Positions 43,801 to 55,303 of a stretch of DNA of 64,000 bases are shown here, in pieces. Made by a program: the position numbers and the translations under genes. The stretch covers positions 1-64,000 of the forward strand of contig BDSL01000026.1 of the NCBI GenBank assembly GCA_003116995.1, read 5' to 3'. Within the stretch, counting starts at the first letter, position 1, and the number at the start of each line of letters is the position of its first letter. The DNA is from Yamagishiella unicocca (lineage: Eukaryota > Chlorophyta > Chlorophyceae > Chlamydomonadales > Volvocaceae). The notes beneath the pieces were generated by a model. The model had not been told where the DNA came from and ran no database searches. It saw only the letters and a list, made by a program, of their open reading frames with translations.

Positions 43801-46800
43801 GCGCAGCCACCTTGGCTTCCCGCTCGGTCAGCATCATGCGCGCCTCCTTGGACTCCACCGTCAGCAGTGCGACCTGCCGAAGGGAGTGGGACCGTAACGT
43901 AAACGGCTTTTGCGTCCACTTTGGTTTTGCATAGCTCAACATTAGGTGACATGCGATGTAGGTTACGCAACCACTTGTACAATCTAACGACGCCGATACT
44001 CCTACCCTGCCGCCTCATGGCTCTCATTACATCTGCACCCTTCACGTGATGCTACGCAGTGGCCGTTAGTAAAAATATAAACAAAACGGCTCCACCCCTT
44101 CGGCATGGCGCCTTCGGTGCCCTACTACATACCGCCACCTCCACAGCCGTCGCGGTCCATAGCTTATCGCTCTGCAAATTTTGCCACCAAACCAGATCCC
44201 ATATACAGCAAGGCATCAGGCAACCTGGATATGCTTCGGCCACTCTTGACAACTGCCCCGGTAACCTTGTTTGTTGATCTAGGCCCGGCGCAGCATACCT
44301 GCGCCTCCAGCTCCCGGAGCATCACTTCCTTAGGCGCCAGGTCTGTCATCAACGCAGTCGCCTCCTACGTGTTGAGAGGGTCAAGGGGGTTCAAGTCAAG
44401 GGAGGGGAATTGCATCCCTGCCCAGGGGCCCCCTGGTGGGTAGCACAACAACCACGCATTTGGCGCAACGAAACGATGACAGAAGTCTGCATATATCCTC
44501 AACCCAATTCCGGCGGATATTACCAGCAAGGCCTGCATAGACCTTCGAGCCAGTCACAGGTCAAACCATGGGCCCCCATGGATCTACACCACACCACCAC
44601 TCTGCATACAGCACAGATGTGTCAATAATCCATCACTCACCTTCATGTCCTTCGTAGCCAGCAGCTGGTCCTTGCCAATGCTGATCTGACGCCTCATAGT
44701 CGCGATCTGCATTCACAAATTAACAGAAGGCAACCCGAACCTGAGCTCAAAGGAGGAGCAACTCTCGCCAACTTATAACGTGGAGAACGTGGTAAGTTGA
44801 GGCGAAACGTGCAGGCGTCGCCGCTAGATAACCCAGGAACCAAGGATAGAGATAGGCTACCGCAAATAGGCTACATGTAATAAGAGCTTGGAAAGCATTC
44901 CGTGCCAAGGTGCCGATCCCACGCGCCCACGACCAGGCTAGCCGCGCACCATCTTCTCCAGCTCCACCATCTTTCTCTCCTTGTCCTCGATGGCCTTCCG
45001 CGCCATGCTCATATCGGTTTCCAGCTGGGCCGCTTGCGCCTGTGTCTCGTTCACAGTCGCCTTCAGCTCATCCTCGCGCGACCTGCGCCACAGAAAGCAG
45101 AGGCACGTGATGTGCGCGGCGTTGGACATGCCCGATGCATTCATTGGTGCTCAGCCCGCACGAGTGATGCCAAACGAAACCCATTTAACCCATCGCAGGC
45201 AACGTCCACGCGTCCTAAATTGCGTCCGCACCAGCATCCACATCGCCTAGCGGACACTTTGATGGCTAAGCTGTGGAGCCGCCGCCTAGCACATTGGGCT
45301 TTGGTGTTGCTCAAAGCACCCACCCGCAGCCACTTTACTTGCCTTTCTGTTACCAACCTCAGTGAGGCCAATGACCTGTGCAGTCTAACATGTGCTAAAA
45401 CTAGGCTGCGCTCGCTGTGAGCATTTCCATGAGCCCACCCATCCATCGCTGGGGATGCATTCCATAGGGTAACCCACTCACTTCGCTGCCAGAACAACCG
45501 CATCCTTCTCCTCCTTTAGCTCCTCGACCTGCATTCAGCAATTGGCTTTGTCGCAAAACAGGTTTTCCAATAGATGTTCGAGTTTTATGGATGCGGCCAA
45601 GCACTGAGCGCAAGGCCAACGCCATAACGGCTTAAGAAGGCCAACGCCATCAGAGCTTCACCCTGCCGGCATACCGGTCAAAAGAACACGTGCGGACTCT
45701 ACAGGTGCGCATACTGAAAGTTGATCACGAAGCCCTAAGGCACGCACAATACGAGCTACCTCTATCCAAGAGACACGTTGCCGTTGCACTTGACGAGTTA
45801 TTGCGACCTGATAAGAGGCATTAGGGTGCAAACCAATAACTAAAAATACCTTGCTTTGCAGCTCCTCCTTCACTTCCTCTTTTTCTTTCTCCTTCTCCTC
45901 CAGCCTTTCCCCCAGGCGCTCCACCGCCTGAGCTAGCGCTGCAGCCTTAGACTGGTCCGAACCCTGTTCGCAGGAGGGGTGGGGTTTTGAACCGGTCAGC
46001 TAAGCAAATCAGTTGTCAACGTCCCGATCGCCCAAGAAGCGTCATCATAACTAGGACTAAGCAAACCGGGATGCCAGCCTGACGTATCAGTGCGCACCAA
46101 AGCATGTGCCCAGAATACCTAAGACACGGCACAAATGGACAGTTCCGTGAAAATCGGGTGTCATCAATTTGCGAACTATATTTGCGACCTATTTAGATGT
46201 AGCAAGTGCTGGTGGACTTTGTGAGGCAATCAGTGGCATAAGATAATCATCGTTGGCGGACACGTTTTCCTAGCTGGGCTAGTACGGCACGTTGATGTCC
46301 TAATCCGTTGTTCCAGGACGCACCCCTTCAGCATAGCGCCCGGCTCCCTGTCCGCTGAACCCCCACCCATTATGGGAACCACGCAACCGGGCCCAACGGT
46401 ATACCTTCTGGAATTGCTGGATGCCAAAAAGAGCTCCGATACCACCCAGCATTGTCGCGCCAACAGCTGTGAAATCGAAGCCGCCGCCCCCACTGCCGCT
46501 GCTTCCTAAGGCTGAGGACTTGCTGCTGGAGCCTCCGGACACAGTCGGCTTCTTCGGCCGAGGACGGGACGATGAAGCAGACGACTTGGGCTCAGCTGCC
46601 TTCTCCGGAGGGGGAGGAGGTACGGACGTCACCGGCTCGACAGTACTTGGTGCCGCCTGTGTTTCAACTTTACCCTGGCGCTTTTTCGCCAACCGCTCAC
46701 GTCGTGCCGCAGCGCGTGCCTCCTTCGACTTCTCGGCGGATGTGGTCTGTTATACGGCACGTTCAGGGAAAACATTGCATAACGCGCACTGTCAATCTGT

Positions 46801-47281
46801 ATCTGAACAGATATACGCGCGAGCAAATGTGCAGGACCGACCCGCCAGCGAGGGACTACGCGCTCCTGGCAAGTTATCGCATGTATGTGTGCACAATCTG
46901 AGTAACTTATTGGCGAGAGAATGCATTAAGATCTTGAGTTTCACTACTTTGAACGCAAAGCGAATGGCCACCACAATTGCAAGCGCTGCCAAAGGTCGCA
47001 GATCACAGAGCCATCCGTCACACAGCGACCTCCACACCCACCTCCGTTGCTGCCCATACGGGGGGCGCCAGCGCTAGCAAAATGCCTGCCGTGCCCGCAA
47101 ACAAGCCTTGCCGTCGCGTCGCCTGGGGCGCAGCCGGCCGTTCGCCATCATCCACGTTCAGCAGGCAACGTATACGCGTTGTCCTATATCTTGGTTGGCA
47201 ACGATGCTTGCAGATGCGGTGCTTCGCCGTCGTGGCGGACGGCGCCCCCCTCATCTCAAGCATTCTATCCTGAAGCAACAA
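37897..47281 (-). CDS. MFP1-like plastid coiled-coil protein, 21 exons
   Basis: The reading frame is continuous over 21 exons, about 1243 residues. Exons, first to last: 47281-47042, 46746-46405, 45963-45850, 45528-45482, 45082-44950, 44706-44641, 44364-44299, 43873-43751, 43357-43262, 43025-42837, 42626-42354, 42129-41956, 41516-41208, 41057-40905, 40695-40453, 40173-39919, about 39478-39281, 39133-38966, 38704-38543, 38425-38195 and 38046-37897. Exon 1 looks like a plastid transit peptide followed by twin-Arg RRQGLFAGTAGILLALAPP and an AxA-like cleavage site. Exon 2 is Pro/Ser-rich and ends in a second hydrophobic segment, VGATMLGGIGALFG. The rest is heptad-rich coiled coil. Two N-terminal hydrophobic segments before a long coiled coil recall the plant thylakoid and nucleoid protein MFP1; this is inference from architecture. 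A motif GDLKQxLNxSxAQ recurs about nine times, mostly at exon ends. Confidence 0.8.
39630..39850. repeat. 15-bp minisatellite in coiled-coil gene intron
   Basis: Repeats of ACTGAGGATGCCTCT and variants (ACTAAGGATAACGTCTCT) fill most of the intron between exons 16 and 17 of the MFP1-like gene. They give false open frames on both strands. Confidence 0.9.
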
Positions 47282-48516
47282 TGAACCAGAACAGATGTAC
47301 TTTCCTTACTCACAATTCAAATTCATCATATGATCGCCCATTCCAGCGTGGAAAGCGTACGGCATAAGGCCTGAAAAGCTTGAGTCTACCTTTAATCAAT
47401 ACGCCAAAATGCGTCTACATGCTTTCTTAAAGACTTGATTCCGCGCAATGGCCTTTCGAGTCCTCGTTTCTTCCAAAACCGCCTACCTCCATGCAGCTAC
47501 AGCCGCAGCTACAGCTGATGCCGACGGGGGCTCCTTTCTTATGGATGCCTTCTGCCTTGTTATTTACGGCTCGTGGCAAGAACCGCAGGCATTGGTTTGA
47601 TATGAACGTCATGGATGGTCATGGGCCGTTGAGGTCAGGGGGCGTGCTGAGCCAAGCCGGTAAGAGCCGACGGACTTGCACATGCACTACCCGTCATTTG
47701 ATATGCGCCTGCCGTCATCTAGTCCGGAGAAATACGATTGTATACCATTTTGAACCCCACGGAACACCTGTGCCGGTGCTAGGGCATGTCGGGGCATGAC
47801 AATACGCTCCAATTATTAAGCTGGAGTTACCCTGGAGTTACTGATGCAAAGTTCAGTAGGGTGCAGTTTATCGTGTATTGTAACGGCATTGTCACCCCGT
47901 GTCGTGTTCGCGGAGTCTTCCTTATCTCCCCTACCTTGTGGATCTGGTGGATCCTCTGGCCGCCACATAACCCCACGGCGCATTACAGGGCATCGTATAG
48001 CGCAGGAATGATCCACCCGCTGACAGGTCCACGTGCCGACAAAGGAGTTCTGGAATTGTGCAGCACCGTTTGGAACTTGGTATCCAGCTTAAGCTTGTTA
48101 ATCTTGCTTACTACCGCGTGCGGCATTTGCAGGAGCGCGCACTTCGCTAGGCTTCCCCCATACCCAATCGAGAGGGACATTAAGAAAGTACGAGGGAAAT
48201 GTGCAACTCTACCAACTAATGCATACGCCTATGTCTTAATGACGTAACATACTGTGTGACGGTCGTACGTGCCACACGTAGCACGGTTGCGGCATGGCAT
48301 AGTCTGCTAAACATGAGTTATGTCATGACCTTGGAAGATAACAAAATCCAAACTACAACAACAACACTATATAATACCAGTACTCACAATACCAACAAGA
48401 TAAACCTCATTTATTCGGTAGCCGCTTTCAGGAAGAAGGATACCGGTGCAACCAGCCCCACGGAACATAGGGTGGGCATGGGCACTAATCCACTTATCCG
48501 GCGGTCGCAGCGGATA
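47282..48516. other. Upstream region of the coiled-coil gene; no other gene seen
   Basis: About 1.2 kb of mixed-composition DNA. It should hold the promoter of the minus-strand coiled-coil gene, but I find no convincing TATA box. Open frames here show no codon bias. Confidence 0.35.
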
Positions 48517-48524
48517 AGTCATTT

Positions 48525-48990
48525 CCCAATCCTCAGGTCCGCAATCCCAATACGCCGGGGCCGCCGTTCCAACCCTCAGGTCAGCAATCCCAATGCGCCG
48601 GGGCCGCCGCTCCAATCCTCAGGTCAGCAATCCCAATACGCCAGGGCCGTCGTTCCAATCCTCAGGTCAGCAATCCCAATGCGCCGGGGCCGCCGTTCCA
48701 ATCCTCAGGTCAGCAATCCCAATACGCCAGGGCCGCCGTTCCAATTCTCAGGTCAGCAATCCTAATCCGCCAGGGCCGCCGTTCCAATCCTCAGGTCAGC
48801 AATCATAATCCGCCGGGGCCGCCGCTCCAATCCTCAGGTCAGCAATCCCAATACGCCAGGGCCGTCGTTCCAATCCTCAGGTCAGCAATCCTAATACGCC
48901 AGGGCCGCCGTTCCAATCCTCAGGTGCGCAATTATAATTCGCCGGGGCCGCCGTTCCAATCCACGGGTCAGCAGTGCCAATCTGCCGGGG
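48525..48990. repeat. 43-bp minisatellite, about eleven copies
   Basis: The unit contains TCCAATCCTCAGGTCAGCAA, TCCCAATACGCC and GGGGCCGCCGT. Spacing is exactly 43 bp in the central copies (48611, 48654, 48697). From 49090 to 49250 a related array of shorter units with TGCCAATCCTAACTGCCGAGG follows. It is noncoding. Confidence 0.93.
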
Positions 48991-49259
48991 TCGCCGTTCT
49001 ACACGCTCCGCCCTCCCTCCTTCCCAGGGCTCAGCTGTGCTCTCTCTCTTTCTCTCAGGCTGCGCACCCAGGCTGTCTGCCTGGTATATCCCCTCATATC
49101 AGGTTGCCAATCCTAATCCGCCGGGGCCCGGTTTCCTATCCTCAGGTTCCCAATCCTAACTGCCGAGGCCCGGTTGCCAATCCTCAGGTTGCCAATCCTA
49201 ACTGCCGAGGCCCGGTTGCCAATCCTCAGGTTGCCAATCCTAATCCACCACCGTGAACG

Positions 49260-50092
49260 ACGCCTACGCTAATCCAGGGGGGGTGCCCACCCTCTGCGCG
49301 GAATGCCTCAAAGCTGCGACTGACAGGGATGGTCTGGAACGCCTCTCTATGCAATGTCGTCACGCGCGCCTACCTAGCCAACGTCTGGGTGTCACGCAAC
49401 ATGTTCAGCTCGCACTTTCTGCGGACTAAGCTTCGAGCATAACTCCCCCCGGAATTTCAGGTTATGTCAAGATCCTCCTCTACTGTCAATTAAGGACACA
49501 CAACTCTAGACCGAACACCATTCGACTGCATTCTCAATAACCTGCATTGCGGCCCCCTGGCCGGAGGGGTAGTACATGCTGCGATCAAAGGGCCATCCAG
49601 AAGGCCGGCCTACCGTCGCAATACCATGATGGTCAAAGTTTTGCCGGTCACTGCGAATAATGGAATACCGGTGAACGCGCATCGCAGCGTGGCACACTAG
49701 CAATTGAGCCCGTAGTCAGGTAGTTGATCAGTCACAGGAAGTCAATGAACGATAGATGGAAGGGTAAATTGGCCGACGTCTAGTGATATGGCGTCCCATC
49801 CTTGCCCTCTCTCCTCAGACCCACATCACAAACCGTGATGTAAGATGTAGCAGATGTGCACCACATACAACAAGGTACGACTTTCCCAGGCAAGAAATGG
49901 AAGTAAGCACCGTTATCTACATCGCCTCGCAGCCGCGACTGGGCATCACGCACACGTAGATAGTTTTCACTTACCCCACATATGGTAATAACACCCGCTC
50001 AATGCTCCACAGCCTTATGATCGGATCGGCCTAATTTCTACTTGTTGTTATTTTCTCTTACCAGAAGCTTACGCAAACCATTTGTCTAGAAG
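49260..50092. other. No gene recognised
   Basis: AT-richer intergenic DNA downstream of the minus-strand glycosyltransferase-like gene. Only short chance open frames are visible. Confidence 0.4.
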
Positions 50093-52032
50093 TTACGTGG
50101 GTAGGTACCACTCTGCGTATCCATTTTCGAACGCAACATGGTGGTACTGGCACTGACGAATATGGCCCAGCTCGTAGCCCGTAAACAGGTGGCCTCTATG
50201 GGCAGTATTTTGTAGATTCCAAGCCCTGCAGCGAGAAGGGTAGAATCCGAAGTCGAATCTCAACCTCAATTTAAGGTTAGCGCTCACCTCGTACATTTGA
50301 CTTACGTTGGGCAACAGACTGCCACGTGCTGGCCTTCGTGCATTACACCTATCGACAAGGTGCCTGGATGTCTGGCTGGTGAGCGAGTCCACTCAGGCCG
50401 GGAAGCTTGGATGACGGTGCATGGATAATGTTCCTGCAGAGGCCATACACAAATTCAATGCCTCAGACGGATCCAGCAAAGTATAATGAGCTTGGCTTGC
50501 TTACCAGCACCCAGGAAAGGTAGGACCAAAATTCCGAAAACCCTACCATGACCTCACCTACATCCTGCGCAGGCAGCAGCATCCAAGGGCAAACCTCCTC
50601 TTAATCGAGCCTTACAGATATCAAGCGAGGGTAATAGGTTTAAACTAAGGACAAATGGGCCGCGCGTGATTTCATCAACATTGAACGAACACTAGCGCCT
50701 TTCAAAGAACGATCTAAGCATCCCAAACACCCCAATGACCTGGACCTCAATAACCTGTACGTCAATGACCTGGACCTCATGGCTCTTGAGGACATCCGCC
50801 CTCAGGCGGACTCTGGCGGACTGTGACTAACTAACTAGCCTACTTAACTAATGACCAGTCCATACCATTCACTGCCCGATGCCGCCTCCCTGACCCCATC
50901 GGAAGAAGTCCCTTTCCATCCTCCCCTTACCGGCAATACGGTTACGGCATCCAGGATCGACAACGCCCATCCTAGGGTCAGATTGCTGTAGTTTGAGGTA
51001 GTGATATTGGAAAGGAACTCGGCCATGTACGGCCGGTAAACCAGGCTGTTATGTGTGACAAGACTCGTGCCGTCGTGTCCATGTATAATTGGTTTACCCG
51101 TGAGGTTTTCGTAGGTCCACATGTACCCGTATCGCGGCACCCAGCCGCCAATATGCACCATGGTCAGGAATGGGTGAGGATTGACGCAGTTCTGCACATG
51201 CGTCTCCCCTAATGGCTGACCATGCACCTGTGAAGCAGTTGGAATGGACTCAAGTCCACCGGTGACCGTTCCATTGGTAGTATTGTGAGGCAAGAACCAC
51301 GTCAGCGGCCGAAGAGCAATCATGTCGCCTGTGTGGCGTGCGTCGTGGGGCCACAGGGGCGATAGCTTGGCATACGTCGTCATACGTATCACGTAGTGGG
51401 TGAAGGTGGAACACACACCCAAGCAACCGCCGCCTAAAACTTACTGTCGAAGATAAGGAAGTGTTCCGAAAGGTCAGGAATGTAGGCTGCGAGTGCCAGC
51501 TTCAGTAATTGCTGGTAAAACCAAGAACTTCTGCGGATTACCCGTTCAATGTCCGCAGCAGGACGCTGTCTGAAGCGAGAATGGAGCCAATCCGAAACAG
51601 CTGAATTTGTGAGCCCAGGCACAAGCTTTTCCTCCTGCAAACACCAAAAGGAAGGTTGCTGGCCGCCTCAAGCCGGCCGATGAACGAAACATCCCAGCTC
51701 CCCGTTCGCACCTGGTGGCAAACCACGTTCTCAGCGAAAGTGGTGAATACATCACATTTCCTCGCTGCAACAATATGAATGTTTCTGGGCTTCGGAACTA
51801 AATGCTTGTTCATGGAAAGTACCATTTGCCGGTTCACGCAAGTCGGTTTAATAGCCATGGTGACCACATCGAAGACATCTGGATAGTAACTGATGACGGA
51901 TGACGGAAGACATAGGAAATAGTAAAGGAAGAGTGCTCGGCAAAGATAGCGGCAGCAACTCCAGAGCTCCATTACTATGGAACAAGCAAACTGTGCATAA
52001 ACGCTTCCTCCGCTTAAATAATGGCTTTGCAA
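50093..52032 (-). CDS. Putative glycosyltransferase with DSD motif (DUF6492-like)
   Basis: Three minus-strand exons join cleanly. Exon 1 (start 52032, or an internal Met near 51972, to 51712) has a hydrophobic anchor-like stretch (ALFLYYFLCLPSSV), then YYPDVFDVVTMAIKP and IHIVAARKCDVFTTF. Exon 2 (51634-51445) ends HFLIFDS, and exon 3 (51328-50931) continues DMIALRPLTWF. The junction creates FDSDMIALRPL, a DxD-type sugar-nucleotide and metal-binding motif. Exon 3 ends at a strong GTAAGG donor after GWALSILDAVTVLP. A last exon at 50225-50093 (ending NGYAEWYLPT, stop TAA) is plausible, but needs an intermediate exon to correct the phase. The pattern (aspartate early, DSD centrally, N-terminal anchor) fits a Golgi glycosyltransferase of the DUF6492 type. 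The sugar and acceptor are unknown. Confidence 0.6.
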
Positions 52033-52599
52033 GGGTGAGCGCAGAGGGATATGGCGAATTCCCTGTAAGCTGCAAGCTCCAGGCGACAGTATCTATAGGA
52101 TACGAGGGGTGTGAGCACACCTCGAATGTACAATACCTAGGACAACGACGTTTGAGTTGTCAATGCAGCGATTTCCGCGGAACAACGCCGAGTGAACGTG
52201 TATTGTATTGCTATTGCGTTACAGGAGTATGGCCCCGAAGCCCTTCCCATAATCCCCACAAACCGAGGTCAAGGGGCGCCAATATAAACGATTTAACATG
52301 TAGCCTACTCACTATCCAAGTCGTATTCCGTACACAGCAAGACCGGAAAAGTATATGTTGCAGTGGAATGCCCTGCTTACAGTGGTCTCCGCGATGAACT
52401 ATGGGGAATGGGCATAACGCCCAATGCCACGATGCTGCAGGTCATGAGTGTCGAGGACCAACGGGGTCTAGCGAGCGTGTTGCACCGTATTAGGAATCAT
52501 CGTACAGCAATTACGGGTATCAGGACATAATTGCTACGTTATTTGAGCATGGCTACGTAAACGTTTTCAATTCTTCTTTATGAATTACTTTGATTAGCG

Positions 52600-52667
52600 G
52601 TCCATGAGCCTCCTGGCTCGTCTGGGCCTTACGAGCTCCAAGAGCTTGTAATCAATCAATCAATGTT
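52600..52667 (+). mobile_element. Possible LINE/SINE 3' end with CAAT tail
   Basis: A short GC-balanced segment ends in TAATCAATCAATCAATG. Tetranucleotide tails of this type mark 3' ends of some non-LTR elements. No coding part or target duplication was found, so this is weak. Confidence 0.25.
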
Positions 52668-52669
52668 GC

Positions 52670-54443
52670 AGTCATTTACTACATCATCCAAGCTCAGTGA
52701 GGAAAATGCGTCCGCGATACATGTCAAGGTGTGCTGTCGGCGTCGGCAACTGCAGTAACGGACACTTCGCGGAGTTCGCGCCCATTCCCGCGTTAAACTT
52801 TGAACCGGCTTAGCTTTTAGATCGATGACATGCCATCAAGCTGGTCGTTGATGCTCATGAGAGGCGATCTAGGCACGTCCTTCTGCCGATTGCCAAGCGC
52901 CTTCATTACTTCTTCGCCGAGTTTATAACCGGTATAGATAACTAATCTCAGGTCTCAATCAACTGCTTACCCAATGGAGAAAACGTGCGCTTCGGCCAAA
53001 GTTTGTTAAGAGGTGGTTGCATGCGCCCGGGGCCGATAATGTAATCTAAGGTGCGTGACTTAGGCCAATCTGTCAGACTGGTAATTATTATTTTTTAAAG
53101 GAAAGTGAGGGATGATCAAGTCGCTTCCAAGTCTGAACCCTCCATCGACCCATGGGTCCAGCCCTGTCCAAAACGGAATTAATGTTGGTGAAATCGTAGC
53201 AACGATGCCCCTGCACCCCTAACAGTAATTGGTTTTAGCCAAAGTTGGCCGTAGAGGATTTATAACAATTCTTGGCGCCCTTTGCTTATCGCCCTTTGCT
53301 TGCGTCCTTTAATTGGTGCCCTTTCCGACCGTACGGAGGAATTGGGGACCCAGCGATTCACTTCAGTTGGCAGCATCCGCCAGCATCGATCGTGCATCAC
53401 CGTCGCTAACCGTGTTCATACTTGGTTAAGAGCGTTGGAGGTCTCAATTGGTGTCCAGAGGGCTCGGCACCTCCAGATAGGTCAGGTAATAAGGGTAAAT
53501 ATTTCCCCGCAAGCAGGGCGATCGCCTACTGGAGTTGATCTCGAGATACGGGCAACGCGGTATTTTCGGACCCTGCTCCGAAAATTGGTTTCTAAGCGGC
53601 GTAGGGCCCTCGGACGCGGGTTGGCGCGCAGTTTGTTTGTAGGTGGAACGGTCGCGGGCTTCTTTAGTGTGCCTTTCGTTGCTAGGGCCCTTTCTCTGCT
53701 ATCGTTTTCAGGGAATCTTTTCAGCGACCGGTTTGGCGGGACCGGGCTCCCGCGCGACCTCAGTCCAGGTGGCCAGTGCATTCGGGAATTCGTTTCGCCC
53801 GCCCGCCCCTCCCCTTTCTGTCTTGTGCTGTGTTTGGTTTCGGGTTTCGGGTTTTTCGCGTTTGTTGGTCGTTCGACCGGGGGGGAGTTGAGAGTTTAGG
53901 ATCTCTGAGAGCAGAGCGGCACCGGGGCAGCGCCCAAGGGGCGCGGGCCGGCCTGCCACATCGTAGGTGTGAGGAGAAAGGCCAAAGACCCGAGGAGTGC
54001 CGCCCACCTTCCCCCATCCCACACGTCGCCCTCTCGGTCGTGGCTGGTAGACGAAGGAGACAGGTGTTTCTAAGTTCGGTAGATCCGAAAGGCTGTTAGG
54101 CAACATAGCGACCGGTAGGATTGCGAGCGGTCGGGCTATCGAGTGGTGTCTGTCCGTACAACCCTGGAGTGCAGAGGCGTTGGAAGCGCTTCGAGCGGTA
54201 GTTTCTGTGGGGGTTATCGCTGTAATTACGTTTCGAATTAGTACGAGCCGAGCTACCGAAGTCTGACTGGAAACCGACTAATTGAGTCCTCACATTTCAG
54301 TTGCTCCGGAACCGCTCATACTCTGAGTCGTAACCGAAATCCGGCTCCGACGCAAGTTCCAGACGACAGCCCACTTGGACGACACCTACCATGACGCAGT
54401 GCCCGCACAGACGGTCGGATGACAGGGGCTGCCATCCTATCGG
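52670..54443. other. Unassigned; no firm gene
   Basis: A 205-codon open frame (53282-53899, plus) runs through GC-rich DNA but has no domain, poor bias and competing frames on the minus strand. Bases 53900-54400 have a structured, repeat-like look (AGCGGTCGGG, GGAACCGCTC) that could be an LTR or UTR, but nothing confirms it. Confidence 0.3.
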
Positions 54444-55265
54444 GTGAGAAAGTGCTTCAAAATCTATTCCCGTTTTGCCCTGTACCTTCTAGATCACCAG
54501 AGTCCCCCATACACTCTGGGCACGATTGCTAGCTTGCTAGCTGAGTTTGGGAGTATTAAACGCGCCGCTGTACATGTAGGTTTCATGCTTCCCCTGCTGC
54601 TATTGAGCCTCCGGCTCGTATACACGAGCATGTGGGCTAACGCAGCCTATCGTGTAACCAATAGGAACCCGCACACACCAACAGAACACCACCCCATCCT
54701 CTCGTGCGTTCCCGTACTGGATGATCTTGCTAATCCAAGTTACAGGAGCCCAATCGGGGTAACATACCTTCTTCGGCCCTTTGTCGCACGTCCAGAGATG
54801 GTGCTGATGGTATCTGGTAATAGGATGTGCATCACTTTGGGCCGGCCATGGTTATCAAGCGTGTTCCGTCACTTCACTAAACAATTCCATTGCGCCGTAG
54901 GAGATGTGTTCCCCGAGTTATGTTCACAGGAGTTGCTGGCTGGAGAGAGGAGCGTCCAGCGTTTTTGTTCCACACAGGCTGTTGATGTCTCCTCGTACAT
55001 ATTTAGAGACTTGGTGGCCTCCATACTCACCGATTTGCATATGTCGAGGAAACAAAGGCCACAAATCCTGTGTGCATTGCGGTTGCCCACTGCGGTGCTG
55101 GCGATGCTGCAGCTCAAACGGTTTGTGCGAAGCGGCATAAATTTAACAAGCATTCATTCTTCACGGAAAGCATTAGACATCAAGATGTTGCTGTCGATGC
55201 CGAATACGGGTGGTACAAGCGTACAAGTCCAAGGTGCTGTACGTTCTTTCCCAGCGATGGTGTGA
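54444..55265 (+). CDS. Unrecognised 273-codon open reading frame
   Basis: This single-exon frame is long for DNA of near-balanced base composition, where stops should be frequent. It encodes one hydrophobic segment (VGFMLPLLLLSLRLVYTSMW), followed by stretches such as SPIGVTYLLRPFVARPEMVL and DVSSYIFRDLVASILTDLHM. Codon bias is unlike the confident genes here, so it may be foreign, transposon-derived or spurious. An overlapping frame ending at 55303 contains CIAVAHCGAGDAAA and may be the true frame of the 3' part. I recognise neither. Confidence 0.35.
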   Translation: MRKCFKIYSRFALYLLDHQSPPYTLGTIASLLAEFGSIKRAAVHVGFMLPLLLLSLRLVYTSMWANAAYRVTNRNPHTPTEHHPILSCVPVLDDLANPSYRSPIGVTYLLRPFVARPEMVLMVSGNRMCITLGRPWLSSVFRHFTKQFHCAVGDVFPELCSQELLAGERSVQRFCSTQAVDVSSYIFRDLVASILTDLHMSRKQRPQILCALRLPTAVLAMLQLKRFVRSGINLTSIHSSRKALDIKMLLSMPNTGGTSVQVQGAVRSFPAMV

Positions 55266-55303
55266 GCATTCATGATGTTATAGCAAGTTCACCTTATAGT
55301 TAA

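Noticed and set aside
53282..53899. 205-codon plus-strand protein
   Set aside because: There is no recognisable domain or codon bias, and overlapping minus-strand frames of similar quality exist. It is more likely a chance frame in GC-rich DNA.
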